Shown piece after piece: positions 17,456 to 27,019 of a stretch of DNA of 64,000 nt. Origin of the DNA: Modicisalibacter muralis. GTDB taxonomy: Bacteria > Pseudomonadota > Gammaproteobacteria > Pseudomonadales > Halomonadaceae. The translations under genes and the position numbers were made by a program. Within the stretch, counting starts at the first letter, position 1, and each line of letters starts with the position of its first letter. The notes beneath the pieces were generated by a model, which made no database searches, had not been told where the DNA came from, and worked only from the letters and a program-made list of their open reading frames with translations. Where the stretch lies: positions 62,001 to 126,000 of the forward strand of contig NZ_FNGI01000002.1 of NCBI RefSeq assembly GCF_900102945.1, given 5' to 3'.

Positions 17456-18304
17456 CTAGCCCAAATCGGTGCCATCGCCACCCTGTTCGTTGCGCTGCGA
17501 CCGGCTTGACGGATCGTCGTGCCCATCCTGCGGTGCGGTGGGCCTAGCCAGGCCCGGCCCTTTGCTCATCGACTTGAAGGCTTCCATGATGTCCATCGGC
17601 AGCGGGAAGACGATGGTCGAGGCATTCTTGTTGCTCATGTCACTAAGGGTCTGCAGGTAGCGCAACTGCAGTGCCGCCGAATTCTCGGACATGACGTTGG
17701 CCGCCTCGACGAGTTTTTTCGAGGCCTGCAGCTCGCCCTCGGCGTGAATCACCTTGGCGCGCCGTTCACGCTCGGCCTCCGCCTGTCGGGCAATCGCACG
17801 GATCATGCTGTCATCGAGATCGACGTGCTTGATCTCGACGTTGGCGACCTTGATGCCCCACGACTCCGCCGAGCTGTCGATGATCTCCTGAATATCGCTG
17901 TTGAGCTTGTCACGCTCGGAGAGCATTTCATCGAGGTCGTGCTTGCCAAGCACCGAGCGCAGCGTGGTCTGCGCTAGCTGGCTGGTCGCGGTAACGAAAT
18001 GCTCGACCTGAATGATCGCCTTCTCGGCGTCGACGACGCGAAAATACAGCACCGCGTTGACACGCACGGTGACGTTGTCCTTGGAGATTACGTCCTGCTC
18101 CGGCACGTCCATGGTAATCACCCGCAGATCGACCACCTCCATCTTCTGAATCAGCGGAATGACGATCACCAGGCCCGGCCCCTTGACCGCCTGAAAGCGC
18201 CCGAGAAAGAACACCACGCCGCGCTTGTACTCCGGCAGGATGCGAATCGACGCGGCGATCAGCAGCAGTACCAGCACCACCGGGACGAGATAGGAAATCA
18301 ACAT
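17456..18304 (-). CDS. Slipin (stomatin-like SPFH/band 7 protein)
   Basis: A 282-residue SPFH protein. One N-terminal membrane helix (2-20) is followed by the band 7 domain ([38 protein letters not shown]) and a helical region with [15 protein letters not shown] typical of stomatins, then a polar tail rich in Ser, Asp and Gln. It forms oligomers on the inner membrane and is often cleaved by the NfeD protease encoded next to it. A perfect AAGGAGG lies six bases before the ATG. It follows the NfeD gene by 25 bases, so the two form the standard NfeD-slipin operon. Confidence 0.92.
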   Translation of the reverse strand: MLISYLVPVVLVLLLIAASIRILPEYKRGVVFFLGRFQAVKGPGLVIVIPLIQKMEVVDLRVITMDVPEQDVISKDNVTVRVNAVLYFRVVDAEKAIIQVEHFVTATSQLAQTTLRSVLGKHDLDEMLSERDKLNSDIQEIIDSSAESWGIKVANVEIKHVDLDDSMIRAIARQAEAERERRAKVIHAEGELQASKKLVEAANVMSENSAALQLRYLQTLSDMSNKNASTIVFPLPMDIMEAFKSMSKGPGLARPTAPQDGHDDPSSRSQRNEQGGDGTDLG

Positions 18305-18329
18305 GATGAACCTCCTTGAGTCGCGACGA

Positions 18330-19805
18330 TCAGCACGCCGCTGGCGGGGAATCGGCTGGCGTCACCTCGACGGTAAGCCCATCGACGGAGACCACCCTGA
18401 GTCGTTGACCCTGACTCACCGGCGTCGATGCGCGCGCATTCCAGCGTTCGCCATGCAACTGCACATGGCCATTGTCGGTGAAGTCGTGCAGCGCGATGGC
18501 CACGGCGCCGAGCATCTCTTCCTGACCGATACGCGCACGGCGCCGGCGCAGTTTCATGAAACGCATGACCACCCACAGCATGAAACCGGAGGCCACCAGG
18601 GCCACGCCACCGATCAGCGGCAGCGATACTGCCAATTGATTGTCGTCCATCAGGATCACCGAGCCGAAAACGAAGGCGACGATACCGCCGAAACCGAGAA
18701 TGCCGAAGCTGGGCATCAGCGCTTCGCCGATAATCAACCCCAATCCCAGCAGCACCAATGCCAGGCCTGCATAGCTGACCGGCAACACCTGAAAAGCGTA
18801 CAGCGCCAGCAACAGGCAAATGCCACCGACCACGCCGGGGACGATGGCGCCTGGGCTGATCAGTTCGAAGACCAGACCGTAGAAGCCGACGATCATCAGC
18901 AGATAGGCCACGTTGGGGTTGGTGATGACCGACAGAAGCTCGGTACGCCAATCAGGATCGAAACGCTCGACGATCAGATCGGCGGTAGCCAGTTGGCGCT
19001 GGCCATCGGCCATTACCACCGTCTGGCCATCGATCTGCGTCAGTAAGTCATCGATACCCGTTGCCATCACCTCGATGACATTGCGCTCGAGCGCCTCGCG
19101 GGCGGTGAGGTTGACCGCCTCGCGCACCGCGCGTTCGGCCCACTCGGCGTTACGGCCATGGCGCTGCGCCAGGCTGCGAATCGTCGCCACGGCGTCTTCC
19201 AGCACCTTGCGCTGCATGGCCGTCTCGCCACGCCGTTTGGCATCTTCACTAGGCTCGCCGCTTTCTGCGCTCTCACCACTTCCGCCACTCTCGCCACTTT
19301 GCTCGTTCGCATTACCCGCGCCATTCGCCGAATCGTCATCGGCCGGCTCTTCGCCACCCGTTCCCGGCAATCCGCCGATTTGCACCGGCGTCGCCGAACC
19401 CAGATGCGTGGCCGGCGCCATCGCCGCCACATGGCTGGCATACAGCAGGTAGGTGCCGGCGCTGGCGGCTCGCGCCCCGGCGGGCGCGACATAAATCACC
19501 ACCGGCACCTCGGAAGCAAGCATCGCCTGGATCATGTCGCGCATCGAAGCATCCAGCCCGCCGGGCGTATCGAGTCGCAGAATCAGCACTTCGGCGGCTC
19601 GCTCCTCGGCCATTTCAATTCCGCGCTGAAAGTAGTCGCTGGTGGCCGGGCCGATGGCGCTGTCGATGGTCAACACCAGTGCCTGACGAGAGCCGCCTTG
19701 GGTGGGCTCCTCCTGAGCCATCGCCAACATCGCAAGTCCCAGAGCCAACAACAGACTCAGCAGCGACAACGCCGGATTCAGCGCGCGAGGCCCAGGTGCC
19801 TGCAT
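18330..19805 (-). CDS. NfeD-family membrane serine protease (ClpP-class)
   Basis: A 491-residue protein. After a signal peptide (about 1-30) comes a ClpP-like protease domain with the nucleophile serine in [11 protein letters not shown]; a lysine in the [15 protein letters not shown] segment is the likely base, as in the archaeal 1510-N protease. The two parts are split by a low-complexity acidic Gly/Ser/Glu linker of about 40 residues. Four membrane helices (about 305-410) and a C-terminal OB-fold NfeD domain follow. It cleaves slipin C-termini in characterised cases. The ATG at 19805 has GGAGG just upstream; an earlier in-frame ATG contains that site and is not used. Confidence 0.92.
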   Translation of the reverse strand: MQAPGPRALNPALSLLSLLLALGLAMLAMAQEEPTQGGSRQALVLTIDSAIGPATSDYFQRGIEMAEERAAEVLILRLDTPGGLDASMRDMIQAMLASEVPVVIYVAPAGARAASAGTYLLYASHVAAMAPATHLGSATPVQIGGLPGTGGEEPADDDSANGAGNANEQSGESGGSGESAESGEPSEDAKRRGETAMQRKVLEDAVATIRSLAQRHGRNAEWAERAVREAVNLTAREALERNVIEVMATGIDDLLTQIDGQTVVMADGQRQLATADLIVERFDPDWRTELLSVITNPNVAYLLMIVGFYGLVFELISPGAIVPGVVGGICLLLALYAFQVLPVSYAGLALVLLGLGLIIGEALMPSFGILGFGGIVAFVFGSVILMDDNQLAVSLPLIGGVALVASGFMLWVVMRFMKLRRRRARIGQEEMLGAVAIALHDFTDNGHVQLHGERWNARASTPVSQGQRLRVVSVDGLTVEVTPADSPPAAC

Positions 19806-20000
19806 GACAACCTCCAATAACGAAAGGGCTGTTGTTACTGTAGTCGAATGCCCACTTTGTCACCGTGTCGGCCCGGGTCGCCAGCGGCTCGGCTTGATTC
19901 AGGCGTTAGCGGACATGAGTGTCTACACTGCACATCAAAAGCAATGAAGCTCATAGACACTTGCCCAAGGCTTGCAATCGACCATGAGGGGTATCGATAA

Positions 20001-20588
20001 ATGAATAGCATGAACCCAAAGGTTGATGCACTTTTAAACAAACCCAGTTGGCAAGAAGAAAGGAAGGCGTTGAGAGCGATTGCTCTTGACTGCCAACTGA
20101 CCGAAGAAGTGAAGTGGGGCAAATTGTGCTACACGTTTCAGAAAAACAATGTAGCCATGATATATGGGCTGAAAGAATACTGTGCGCTTGGTTTTTTCAA
20201 GGGCGCCCTGTTGAATGATCCCGATGGGGTTCTCGTCAAGCCTGGGGAACATTCACAGGCGATGCGCCAAATTCGCTTCACAGAGGCCGGCGAAATAAGT
20301 GAGATGGAAACCAGCTTGAAGGCGTATATCCATGAAGCCATTGAAATAGAGAAAACTGGCTTGAAAGTGGATTTCAAAGAGAAACACGAACTTGAAATTC
20401 CCGAAGAACTTCAGGAAAAGTTAAACAGAGACCCTTCTTTTAAAACTTCTTTCGAAGCACTGACACTGGGACGACAAAGAGGATACATCCTCCATTTTTC
20501 TGGCGCCAAGCAATCCAGGACCCGGGCATCAAGGATCGAGAAGTGCATATCGAGAATTCTCGATGGGAAGGGATTGCATGATAGATAA
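20001..20588 (+). CDS. YdeI/DUF1801 family protein
   Basis: A 195-residue protein of the YdeI type: N-terminal DUF1801 fold (EERKALRAIALDCQ, VKWGKLCYTF, FFKGALLNDP) and a C-terminal YdeI/OmpD-associated part (LGRQRGYILHFSGAKQSRTRASRIEKC). It is a soluble protein of unknown biochemical role, linked in some species to resistance to antimicrobial peptides. The gene is visibly AT-richer than its surroundings, suggesting acquisition by transfer. GAGGGG lies about ten bases before the ATG. The GFA gene follows after 35 bases. Confidence 0.85.
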   Translation: MNSMNPKVDALLNKPSWQEERKALRAIALDCQLTEEVKWGKLCYTFQKNNVAMIYGLKEYCALGFFKGALLNDPDGVLVKPGEHSQAMRQIRFTEAGEISEMETSLKAYIHEAIEIEKTGLKVDFKEKHELEIPEELQEKLNRDPSFKTSFEALTLGRQRGYILHFSGAKQSRTRASRIEKCISRILDGKGLHDR

Positions 20589-20623
20589 ACCAGTTGCCAT
20601 AAAGTTTGCCATGGAGAACGCGA

Positions 20624-20971
20624 ATGACCCATAAAGGCAGTTGTCATTGTGGCCGCATCTCGTTTGAAGTCGAGGGTGACCCCGAGCAGGTCATGGAATG
20701 CAATTGTTCCCACTGCAGTCGGAAAGGCTATCTGCTGTGGTTCGTGCCGCGGGAGAAGCTGCGGCTTCTCACTCCTGAAGATGAACTCTCCACTTATACG
20801 TTCAATAAACACGTCATCAATCATCACTTTTGTCGCACTTGCGGATGCGCCCCGTTCGGCTTTGGCGAGGACCGCACCGGTGCTTCGATGGCCGCTATAA
20901 ATGTCCGCTGTTTACCAGAGCTCGACAGGTCGGGACTCGATGTAAAACAAGTCGATGGACGCAGTCTATAA
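20624..20971 (+). CDS. GFA family protein (glutathione-dependent formaldehyde-activating enzyme-like, CENP-V fold)
   Basis: A 115-residue zinc-binding protein. The cysteine layout is C-x-C near the N-terminus (SCHCG), C-x-C-x2-C (CNCSHC) and C-x2-C (CRTCG), the classical GFA arrangement. Members may bind glutathione adducts of aldehydes but most have no tested activity. The ATG at 20624 has GGAG eight bases upstream; a TTG further upstream is not needed. Confidence 0.88.
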   Translation: MTHKGSCHCGRISFEVEGDPEQVMECNCSHCSRKGYLLWFVPREKLRLLTPEDELSTYTFNKHVINHHFCRTCGCAPFGFGEDRTGASMAAINVRCLPELDRSGLDVKQVDGRSL

Positions 20972-21048
20972 GGCGCTGCCCAACGGGGAACTGCAGCCGG
21001 CATTCGCCCACGAATGACAACGAATCGAGCACCGACAAGAGAGGCCTT

Positions 21049-22224
21049 GTGAGCGATCGGAGCACATCCCAGCGAAGTAACGAAATGCGCGTGCTGATCG
21101 TCGGAGGGGGCATCGCCGGACTCACACTGGCGGCATTGCTCGAGCGCCAAGGCAAGTCACCCGTCGTTGTCGATCGGCGGGCCGGAGCGGCCGATCCCGG
21201 TTATGGCCTCGCCCTATGGCCGCACGGAAGCCGGGTCTTCCATGCGCTCGGCATCCATGACGCCTTCGTCGCCAAGAGCGAGCCCATGGTGCGCTACACG
21301 GCTAGGGACGACCGGGGCCGCCTGATCACCTCGTCGGAGATACCGTCGGCCATCAGCCGTTTCGGCCACCTGGGCATCATCCCTCGCGCCGATCTCATCG
21401 AACTCCTCGATCAAGCGCTCGGCGACACCGAGGTGCGTCACGGCCTCAGCATCGACACGCTGTCGCAGGCCGACGATCACGTCGAGGTCCGGCTCAGTGA
21501 CGGGACGCAGGAGACCTTCGACCTGGTGATCGGCGCCGACGGCATCCATTCACGCATCCGCCAGCTGCTGTTCGGCCGACTCCCGGAGAACGACACGGGA
21601 TGGGGCTGTTTCGTCTGGTGGGGCGACTCGCGCCTCGTCGCCAGCGGCGAAACGACCGAGCACTGGGGCGCCGCAAGCTTCCTGGGAATATACCCCTGCC
21701 GTGAGCAGGTGTGCATCATCGTCGGCGCGCCGATCGAGAGGCTCCGGCCAGACGAACCCGACGGTCGCGCTGATCGGCTGGCGACGCTACTCACCCCGTT
21801 CGGTGTTGCGGTCGACGACTATCTTGCCGGCCTGCCCGCCGATACCGAACCATTGTTTCTATGGCGGATGACCGACGTCCGTGCGCCCGCGTGGGTGGAT
21901 CGCCGCGTGGCTCTGGTCGGCGACGCCGCGGCTGCGTTCTTGCCGACCGCCGGTATCGGCGCATCGATGGCCCTGGAATCGGCCGCCGTGCTGGCCGACG
22001 AACTGTCCCGCACCAACTCGACGTACTTGACGAACGCGCTCGACCTCTACGTGAAGCGCCGCCGCGGCCGGGTGGAGGCGGCACAGGACCAGTCGCGCCG
22101 ACTCGCACGATTGATGTTCATCAAGTCGCGCGTCCTGGCTCACGGGAGAGATCGCCTCTTGAGGTTCTTCAGCATGGAGCAGATGCTCGCCCCGCTCATC
22201 AAGGATCTAAAGAAACCGTTATGA
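21049..22224 (+). CDS. FAD-dependent monooxygenase (UbiH/salicylate hydroxylase-like)
   Basis: A 391-residue class A flavin monooxygenase. GGGIAGLTLAALLERQG forms the FAD fold near the N-terminus, VIGADGIHSRIR is the DG motif in the middle (about 165-176), and ALVGDAAAAFLPTAGIGA is the GD motif near 295. It should hydroxylate an aromatic or quinone-like substrate with NAD(P)H and oxygen. I start at the GTG at 21049 (AGAGG close upstream); the ATG at 21085, directly at the first beta strand, is an alternative. The stop overlaps a possible early start of the next gene. Confidence 0.85.
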   Translation: MSDRSTSQRSNEMRVLIVGGGIAGLTLAALLERQGKSPVVVDRRAGAADPGYGLALWPHGSRVFHALGIHDAFVAKSEPMVRYTARDDRGRLITSSEIPSAISRFGHLGIIPRADLIELLDQALGDTEVRHGLSIDTLSQADDHVEVRLSDGTQETFDLVIGADGIHSRIRQLLFGRLPENDTGWGCFVWWGDSRLVASGETTEHWGAASFLGIYPCREQVCIIVGAPIERLRPDEPDGRADRLATLLTPFGVAVDDYLAGLPADTEPLFLWRMTDVRAPAWVDRRVALVGDAAAAFLPTAGIGASMALESAAVLADELSRTNSTYLTNALDLYVKRRRGRVEAAQDQSRRLARLMFIKSRVLAHGRDRLLRFFSMEQMLAPLIKDLKKPL

Positions 22225-22241
22225 CGATAGCGGAGGAGAAG

Positions 22242-22925
22242 ATGATGCGTATCCTCGCTTACTGGATTTTGGCCGGCCTGGTCCTCGCCATGTTTGCCGG
22301 TTGCAGCCTGCAAGCTGAAACCGGCCGCGCCGGCGACACGCCAAGCTCAGGAAGCCGAGCGGCCCCCGAAGATTGGAAAACCATTACCAGCACGGCGTAC
22401 GATATCCGCGTTCGTTATCCGGCCGATCTCGAGTTACGGCAGGGCTTCCGCAAGAGCTATTTCACCAATGGCCGTTGGAAAACCTACACCGGCCCCGACT
22501 CCCCGCCGGGAAAACCGCTCATGGCTTTGGTCATGCCGGCCTCCAACCGAGTCACTGCGGGTGAACTGCGGATTGGTGCCAGCCGCGACCCAGTTGCTAT
22601 CCGCACCTGCAAAGAGATTCCGGCATCAGTACGCCCAGGCAGCGTGGAAGAGACGATGATCGACGGCGTTGCGTTTACCACGTTCAAGGCCGGTGACGCC
22701 GGTATGAGCCATTATCTCCTGGTGCGCAGTTACCGCGCCGTGCATGCCGAAACCTGTTATGCGATGGATGTCCTGGTATTCGGCACCAACCCCAACGTTT
22801 ACGATCCGCCGAAAGCACCGCCATTATCCCGGCAGCAGGTCTTTGCTCGACTGGTTCCCGTGGCCGAAGAATTGCAGTTCATCGATGCGGCGACCCCTAT
22901 AACCCGCCACAACGACCTGCCCTAA
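22242..22925 (+). CDS. Putative lipoprotein of unknown function
   Basis: A 227-residue predicted lipoprotein with a short basic start, a hydrophobic run and the lipobox LAMFAGC. The mature part has a Ser/Thr-rich linker and then a mixed fold with two cysteines (TCKEI and ETCYA) that could form a disulfide in the periplasm. No family recognised. GGAGG lies five bases before the ATG at 22242, or eight before the ATG at 22245; a possible ATG at 22221 overlaps the previous stop but leaves the signal peptide internal. The TAA stop is part of the target site of the mobile element that follows directly. Confidence 0.65.
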   Translation: MMRILAYWILAGLVLAMFAGCSLQAETGRAGDTPSSGSRAAPEDWKTITSTAYDIRVRYPADLELRQGFRKSYFTNGRWKTYTGPDSPPGKPLMALVMPASNRVTAGELRIGASRDPVAIRTCKEIPASVRPGSVEETMIDGVAFTTFKAGDAGMSHYLLVRSYRAVHAETCYAMDVLVFGTNPNVYDPPKAPPLSRQQVFARLVPVAEELQFIDAATPITRHNDLP

Positions 22926-23068
22926 GGAATTGCTGAATAAATAGCCGAACGGAATGAAGCACGAGACGCACGGAACACAGAAAATGAGACATAACATGGA
23001 GTTAGGCGAATTTTCGAGTACCGCGCAACGAAGTGATTCGTCCGTGCAGGCATTTATGCAGCGGTTCC
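22926..23068. mobile_element. MITE-like element, copy A (143 bp, IS5-type ends)
   Basis: The element has imperfect terminal inverted repeats: GGAATTGCTGAATAAAT at the left and, read inward from the right, GGAACCGCTGCATAAAT (14 of 17 identical). It is flanked on both sides by CTAA (22922-22925 and 23069-23072), a 4-bp duplication that fits the YTAR targets of IS5-group transposases. It has no coding capacity. A second copy in the opposite orientation lies at 42784-42925 with about 80% identity by eye. It sits exactly on the stop codon of the lipoprotein gene and preserves it. Confidence 0.8.
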
Positions 23069-23087
23069 CTAAGCGTGAGACGTTGCA

Positions 23088-23390
23088 CTAGGCCCGAGGG
23101 TGGCTCGCCACCACGTCGGCGCGAATCACGCTCTGCACCTCGATCAGCGGCGTGACCACCTCGCGCGAGGCCTTGTAGTGCGGCGTCTGCTTATGAGCCG
23201 CTAGTGCCTGCTCATCGGCGTAGATCTCGTAGAGATGGAAAAGATCGGGTGTGTCGCGGTCCTCGATGACGTCGAAGACGTGACAGCCCGGCTCCTCGCG
23301 TACCGAGGCGGCGGCATTCTCGGTCATCGCGGCCATGAAGCGCTCGCGGTTGCCGGGCTTGAGCTGAGTTCTGACGATAATGCAGTACAT
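23088..23390 (-). CDS. Antibiotic biosynthesis monooxygenase (ABM) domain protein
   Basis: A 100-residue single ABM domain (YgiN-like dimeric alpha/beta barrel half). MYCIIVRTQLKPGNRERFM is the first strand/helix and EEPGCHVFDVIED and FHLYEIYADEQALAAHKQTPHY are the family signatures. Members oxidise quinols or act on small aromatic compounds without cofactor. The gene is divergent from a VOC protein with a perfect 25-bp palindrome between them, so they are probably controlled together. Confidence 0.88.
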   Translation of the reverse strand: MYCIIVRTQLKPGNRERFMAAMTENAAASVREEPGCHVFDVIEDRDTPDLFHLYEIYADEQALAAHKQTPHYKASREVVTPLIEVQSVIRADVVASHPRA

Positions 23391-23437
23391 GTGGATTCCA
23401 GGTCGGGGGGATTGCGTTCGATTGCCATCGAGCCATC

Positions 23438-23462
23438 ATTAATGGAAAATATTTCCATTAAT
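23438..23462. promoter_or_regulatory. Perfect palindromic operator between the ABM and VOC genes
   Basis: ATTAATGGAAA at 23438-23448 and TTTCCATTAAT at 23452-23462 are exact inverted repeats around a 3-base centre. It lies in the 110-base divergent gap, 48 bases before the ABM start and about 39 before the VOC start. This is the form of a dimeric repressor site; no regulator gene is adjacent. Confidence 0.7.
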
Positions 23463-23500
23463 CTTTCCGAACACTAACCGAGCTTCAAGGAGGCAGCAAC

Positions 23501-23905
23501 ATGCAACGCCCCGCCCCACTCAATGGCATGCGCCATATCGCCCTGCAAGTGCAGGATCTCGAGGCCTGCGAACGCTTCTATGTCGATCTGCTTGGCATGC
23601 GCCTGTTGCGCCGCGCGCATGCCGATCTGGTCTACCTGACGCTGGGCAACGACAACCTTTCACTGAGTCGGGCCAGCGATCCCACCGGTGACGACCCGCA
23701 GCGCCTCGACCACTTCGGTTTCGTCGTCGACCGCCGCGAGGATGTCGATGCCTGGCACGCCTATCTGCGCGAGGCCGGCGTCGTCGTCAATAGCGCACCC
23801 CACGATCACGGCGATGGTGGCCGCAGCTTCTATTGCCTCGACCCGGACGGCAATAGCGTGCAGCCACTCTATCATCCCAGCGTCTCGGGCCAGCGGCTGA
23901 GTTGA
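23501..23905 (+). CDS. VOC family protein (glyoxalase/bleomycin resistance superfamily)
   Basis: A 134-residue VOC protein. HIALQVQDLEACERFYVDLLGMRLL is the first beta-alpha-beta module and DHFGFVVDRREDVDAW and FYCLDPDGNSVQPLYH the second; metal ligands are expected at the first His (MRHIA), in DHFGF and at the acidic or neighbouring position before the end. Substrate unknown: glyoxalase, dioxygenase and resistance proteins share the fold. AAGGAGG lies eight bases before the ATG. It is divergent from the ABM monooxygenase. Confidence 0.85.
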   Translation: MQRPAPLNGMRHIALQVQDLEACERFYVDLLGMRLLRRAHADLVYLTLGNDNLSLSRASDPTGDDPQRLDHFGFVVDRREDVDAWHAYLREAGVVVNSAPHDHGDGGRSFYCLDPDGNSVQPLYHPSVSGQRLS

Positions 23906-24044
23906 GTCCACTACCAGACTCGCCATGCAACGGGGCCAGGGATGCATCTTGCATGGCATGGACTGCGTATACATAAGCGTATGAATGGCATACAAATGGA
24001 GTCATCCTTTTTCCGATCGATCACACCGCCAGGAGTCTCGCCGG

Positions 24045-25271
24045 ATGCCCCTCTTCTATCGCTTGCGCGGTCTGAGCGTCGCGCTGTTGACTGGCGCGGC
24101 GCTCATCGCCGCGCCACCCGCCCAGGCCTACCAACTCGACGATTGGCACTCAGTCGTCGAAGAGGCTGAAGGCCAAACGGTCTACTGGAATGCCTGGGGC
24201 GGCGACGCGAGAATCAACGCCTATATCGACTGGGTCGGCGAGCGCATGCAGGCACGCCATGGCATCGAGGTGGTGCATGTCAAGGTCAACGACATCGCCC
24301 AATCGGTATCGCGCGTATTGGCCGAAAAGGCCGCCGGCAACCTCACGGAAGGCACTATCGATTTACTGTGGATCAACGGCGAGAACTTCGCGGCGATGAA
24401 GCGCAACGATCTGCTTTATGGCCCCTGGGCCGAGCGGCTGCCGAATTTTCCACTGACCGCCCCCGACGCCAACCCCGAAATGCGCAACGATTTCAGCGTG
24501 CCGGTGGAGGGCCTTGAATCGCCCTGGGGCAAGGCACAACTCACCTTCTATTACGATAGCGCTCGCGTCGAGTCGCCACCGCGGACCCTGCCGGAACTGC
24601 TCGCTTGGGCCAAGGCCAATCCCGGTCGTTTTACCTATCCGCTGATTCCCGACTTCCTCGGCAGCACGTTCCTGAAGCAGGCGCTGTTGAGTCTGACCAA
24701 GGATTCCGCGCCACTCTACGAACCGGTCAGCGCGGCGAATTTCGCCAAGGTCACCGCGCCGCTATGGGACTACCTCGATGCGCTGCACCCACATCTGTGG
24801 CGCAGCGGCGAGAGCTTTCCGAATAGCGGCCCCGATATGCGCCAGTTGATGGGCGACGGCCAGCTCAGCCTGGCCTTTACCTTCTCGCCACTGGGCCCCG
24901 CAGCCTGGGTGGCCGACTATCAATTACCGCCGACCACCCGCAGCTACGTACTCGAGAATGGCACCCTGGGAAACGTGCACTTCGTCGCCGCTCCCTTCAA
25001 TGCCAGTCACAAGGCCGCGGCGCTGGTGCTGGCCAACTTTCTGCTCTCGCCACGAGCACAGGCCCGCAAGCAGGATATCGACGTGTGGGGCGACCCTACC
25101 GTGCTGGCGATGGATGCGTTGAGCGAAGAGCAACGCCAGGCCTTCGATTCGCTTGAAGACAATCCTGCGGCACTACCTCCCGATGCGCTTGAACGCACCC
25201 TGGCCGAGCCCCACCCGAGCTGGGTCGGACGTCTGGAAGGCGCCTGGCTCAAGCGTTACGGGGCGGACTAG
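24045..25271 (+). CDS. ynjB: YnjB-like ABC transporter substrate-binding protein
   Basis: A 408-residue periplasmic binding protein with a signal peptide ending PPAQA (about residue 26). The mature start WHSVVEEAEGQTVYWNAWGGDARINAYIDWV and the segment DLLWINGENFAAMKRNDLLYGPWA are characteristic of the YnjB/COG4134 family, a relative of ThiB and iron/thiamine-type binders. Substrate unknown. I use the ATG at 24045 with AGGAG nine bases upstream; the earlier in-frame ATG at 23985 would place 20 polar residues before the signal peptide. The permease follows after four bases. Confidence 0.88.
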   Translation: MPLFYRLRGLSVALLTGAALIAAPPAQAYQLDDWHSVVEEAEGQTVYWNAWGGDARINAYIDWVGERMQARHGIEVVHVKVNDIAQSVSRVLAEKAAGNLTEGTIDLLWINGENFAAMKRNDLLYGPWAERLPNFPLTAPDANPEMRNDFSVPVEGLESPWGKAQLTFYYDSARVESPPRTLPELLAWAKANPGRFTYPLIPDFLGSTFLKQALLSLTKDSAPLYEPVSAANFAKVTAPLWDYLDALHPHLWRSGESFPNSGPDMRQLMGDGQLSLAFTFSPLGPAAWVADYQLPPTTRSYVLENGTLGNVHFVAAPFNASHKAAALVLANFLLSPRAQARKQDIDVWGDPTVLAMDALSEEQRQAFDSLEDNPAALPPDALERTLAEPHPSWVGRLEGAWLKRYGAD

Positions 25272-25275
25272 AAGC

Positions 25276-26976
25276 TTGTCGGGGTACGCACTCGGCATAC
25301 GCCTGGCGCCATGGCTGGCGATTGCGCTGCTCAGCCTGCCAGTGATCAGCGGTCTGGCCGGCGTCATCGCCCCGGCTTTCGGCTGGCTGCCGGCACTCGG
25401 CGGCGACATGCTGACGCTGGCGCACTGGCAAGCATTGTGGCAAGCGCCAGGGCTCGCTCGCATGGTGCAGTTGAGCTACACGACCGGACTGATCAGCGCC
25501 GCGCTATCGCTGACCATCGTGGCGCTGTTTCTCGGCGCCTTCATGCAAACGCGGCTGTTCACCGCCGTGCGCCGGCTGCTCTCGCCGCTACTCGCCGTGC
25601 CGCATGCCGCGGCGGCTATCGGCCTGGCCTTTCTGCTGTCGCCCTCGGGTCTACTCAGCCGCAGCCTGTCACCGTGGCTGACTGGCTGGCAGTATCCACC
25701 CGACATCCTGTTTCCCGGCGATCCGCATGGGTTCGCGCTGATCGCCGGGCTGGTCATCAAGGAAATACCTTTTCTGCTGCTGATGAGCCTGGCCGCGCTA
25801 CCCCAATGTCAGGCCAATGAACGGTTACATGTGGCACGGGCGCTGGGTTATGGCCCACTGACGGCCTTCCTCAAGGCGGTACTGCCGGGATTGTATCCGT
25901 TACTGCGGCTGCCGGTGTACGCGGTAATCGCCTTTGCCTCATCGACGGTCGATGTGGCGTTGATTCTCGGCCCAACCACGCCACCACCACTGGCGGTAGC
26001 GGTGTTGCGTTGGCTCAACGACCCCGACCTGGCAATGCGTTTCATGGCCTCGGCCGGCGCCCTGCTGCAATTGCTCGTGACGTTGGCGGCGCTGGCCAGT
26101 TGGTGGCTGATCGAACGCCTGATCCACTGGTCGACCACTGGCTGGCTGGCAAACGGTCGTCGACGCAGCGCTGACCGACTGCTCGGGGGTATCGCACTGG
26201 GGGCTATCAGCGTGGCGCTGCTATTGATGCTGAGCAGCCTGCTCGGTCTGACTCTGTGGTCGCTGGCGGCCTACTGGCCGTTTCCCCAAGCATTGCCACA
26301 GCCGCTAACGCTGCGTAACTGGATGGACGCCACCGGCGGCCTGGGCGATCCGTTGTCGCAGGCGGCAGTGATCGGCATTGCCGCCACGCTACTGTCGCTG
26401 GTACTGGTGGTCGGCGCGCTGGAAGCCGAAACGCTCAATGAATGCCCCACCCGGCCCTGGGCACAGCTGGTTCTTTATCTGCCGTTGCTGGTGCCGCCGG
26501 TGGCGTTTCTTTTCGGATTGGTGATGCTGCAGGCTCAGTTCGGCGTAAAACCGGGACTGACGGTCGTCGTCTTCAGCCATGCGGTGTTCGTATTGCCTTA
26601 TGTGTTTCTGTCGCTGGTCGAGAGCTATCGACGCCTGGACCCACGCTGGGCACGGCTCGCACGTAGCCTCGGCGCCAGCCCGGCGCGCGTGTTCTGGCGA
26701 GTGCGCTTGCCCATGCTCTGCGCGCCACTGCTGACCGCCGCCGCAGTGGGTTTCGCGGTGAGCATCGGGCAGTATCTGCCAACGCTACTGCTGGGTGCCG
26801 GGCGGGTAAGCACCATCACTACCGAAGCGGTTAATCTGGCCAGCGGTGGCGATCGGCGCTTGGCGGCGGTTTATGCATTACTGCAATTGGCGCTGCCTGC
26901 GCTGGGCTTCGCGCTGGCGCTTGGCCTGCCACGGCTGCTGTTTCGCCACCGCAGCGGCCTGCTGACATCTGCGTGA
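25276..26976 (+). CDS. ynjC: YnjC-like ABC transporter permease (fused two-module)
   Basis: A permease of about 566 residues with two binding-protein-dependent transport modules in one chain. Each half has several helices; the EAA-type loops are visible as ERLHVARALGYGPLTAFLKAVLPG in the first half and PRWARLARSLGASPARVFWRVRLPM in the second. It pairs with YnjB immediately upstream and with the YnjD-type ATPase, which here is displaced to 30846. The start is uncertain: the first codon after ynjB is TTG at 25276 with only a weak GAAG before it; longer in-frame ATG starts lie inside ynjB. Confidence 0.85.
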   Translation: MSGYALGIRLAPWLAIALLSLPVISGLAGVIAPAFGWLPALGGDMLTLAHWQALWQAPGLARMVQLSYTTGLISAALSLTIVALFLGAFMQTRLFTAVRRLLSPLLAVPHAAAAIGLAFLLSPSGLLSRSLSPWLTGWQYPPDILFPGDPHGFALIAGLVIKEIPFLLLMSLAALPQCQANERLHVARALGYGPLTAFLKAVLPGLYPLLRLPVYAVIAFASSTVDVALILGPTTPPPLAVAVLRWLNDPDLAMRFMASAGALLQLLVTLAALASWWLIERLIHWSTTGWLANGRRRSADRLLGGIALGAISVALLLMLSSLLGLTLWSLAAYWPFPQALPQPLTLRNWMDATGGLGDPLSQAAVIGIAATLLSLVLVVGALEAETLNECPTRPWAQLVLYLPLLVPPVAFLFGLVMLQAQFGVKPGLTVVVFSHAVFVLPYVFLSLVESYRRLDPRWARLARSLGASPARVFWRVRLPMLCAPLLTAAAVGFAVSIGQYLPTLLLGAGRVSTITTEAVNLASGGDRRLAAVYALLQLALPALGFALALGLPRLLFRHRSGLLTSA

Positions 26977-27019
26977 ATGAATATCGATTGGCCGACTCGG
27001 AAACTGCTGAATAATTTCT

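Noticed and set aside
26999-27018. Possible third MITE end (GGAAACTGCTGAATAAT) between ynjC and the sulfotransferase gene
   Set aside because: Only one end is visible and there is no matching second end or target duplication. It may be a remnant, but twenty bases are too few to list as an element.
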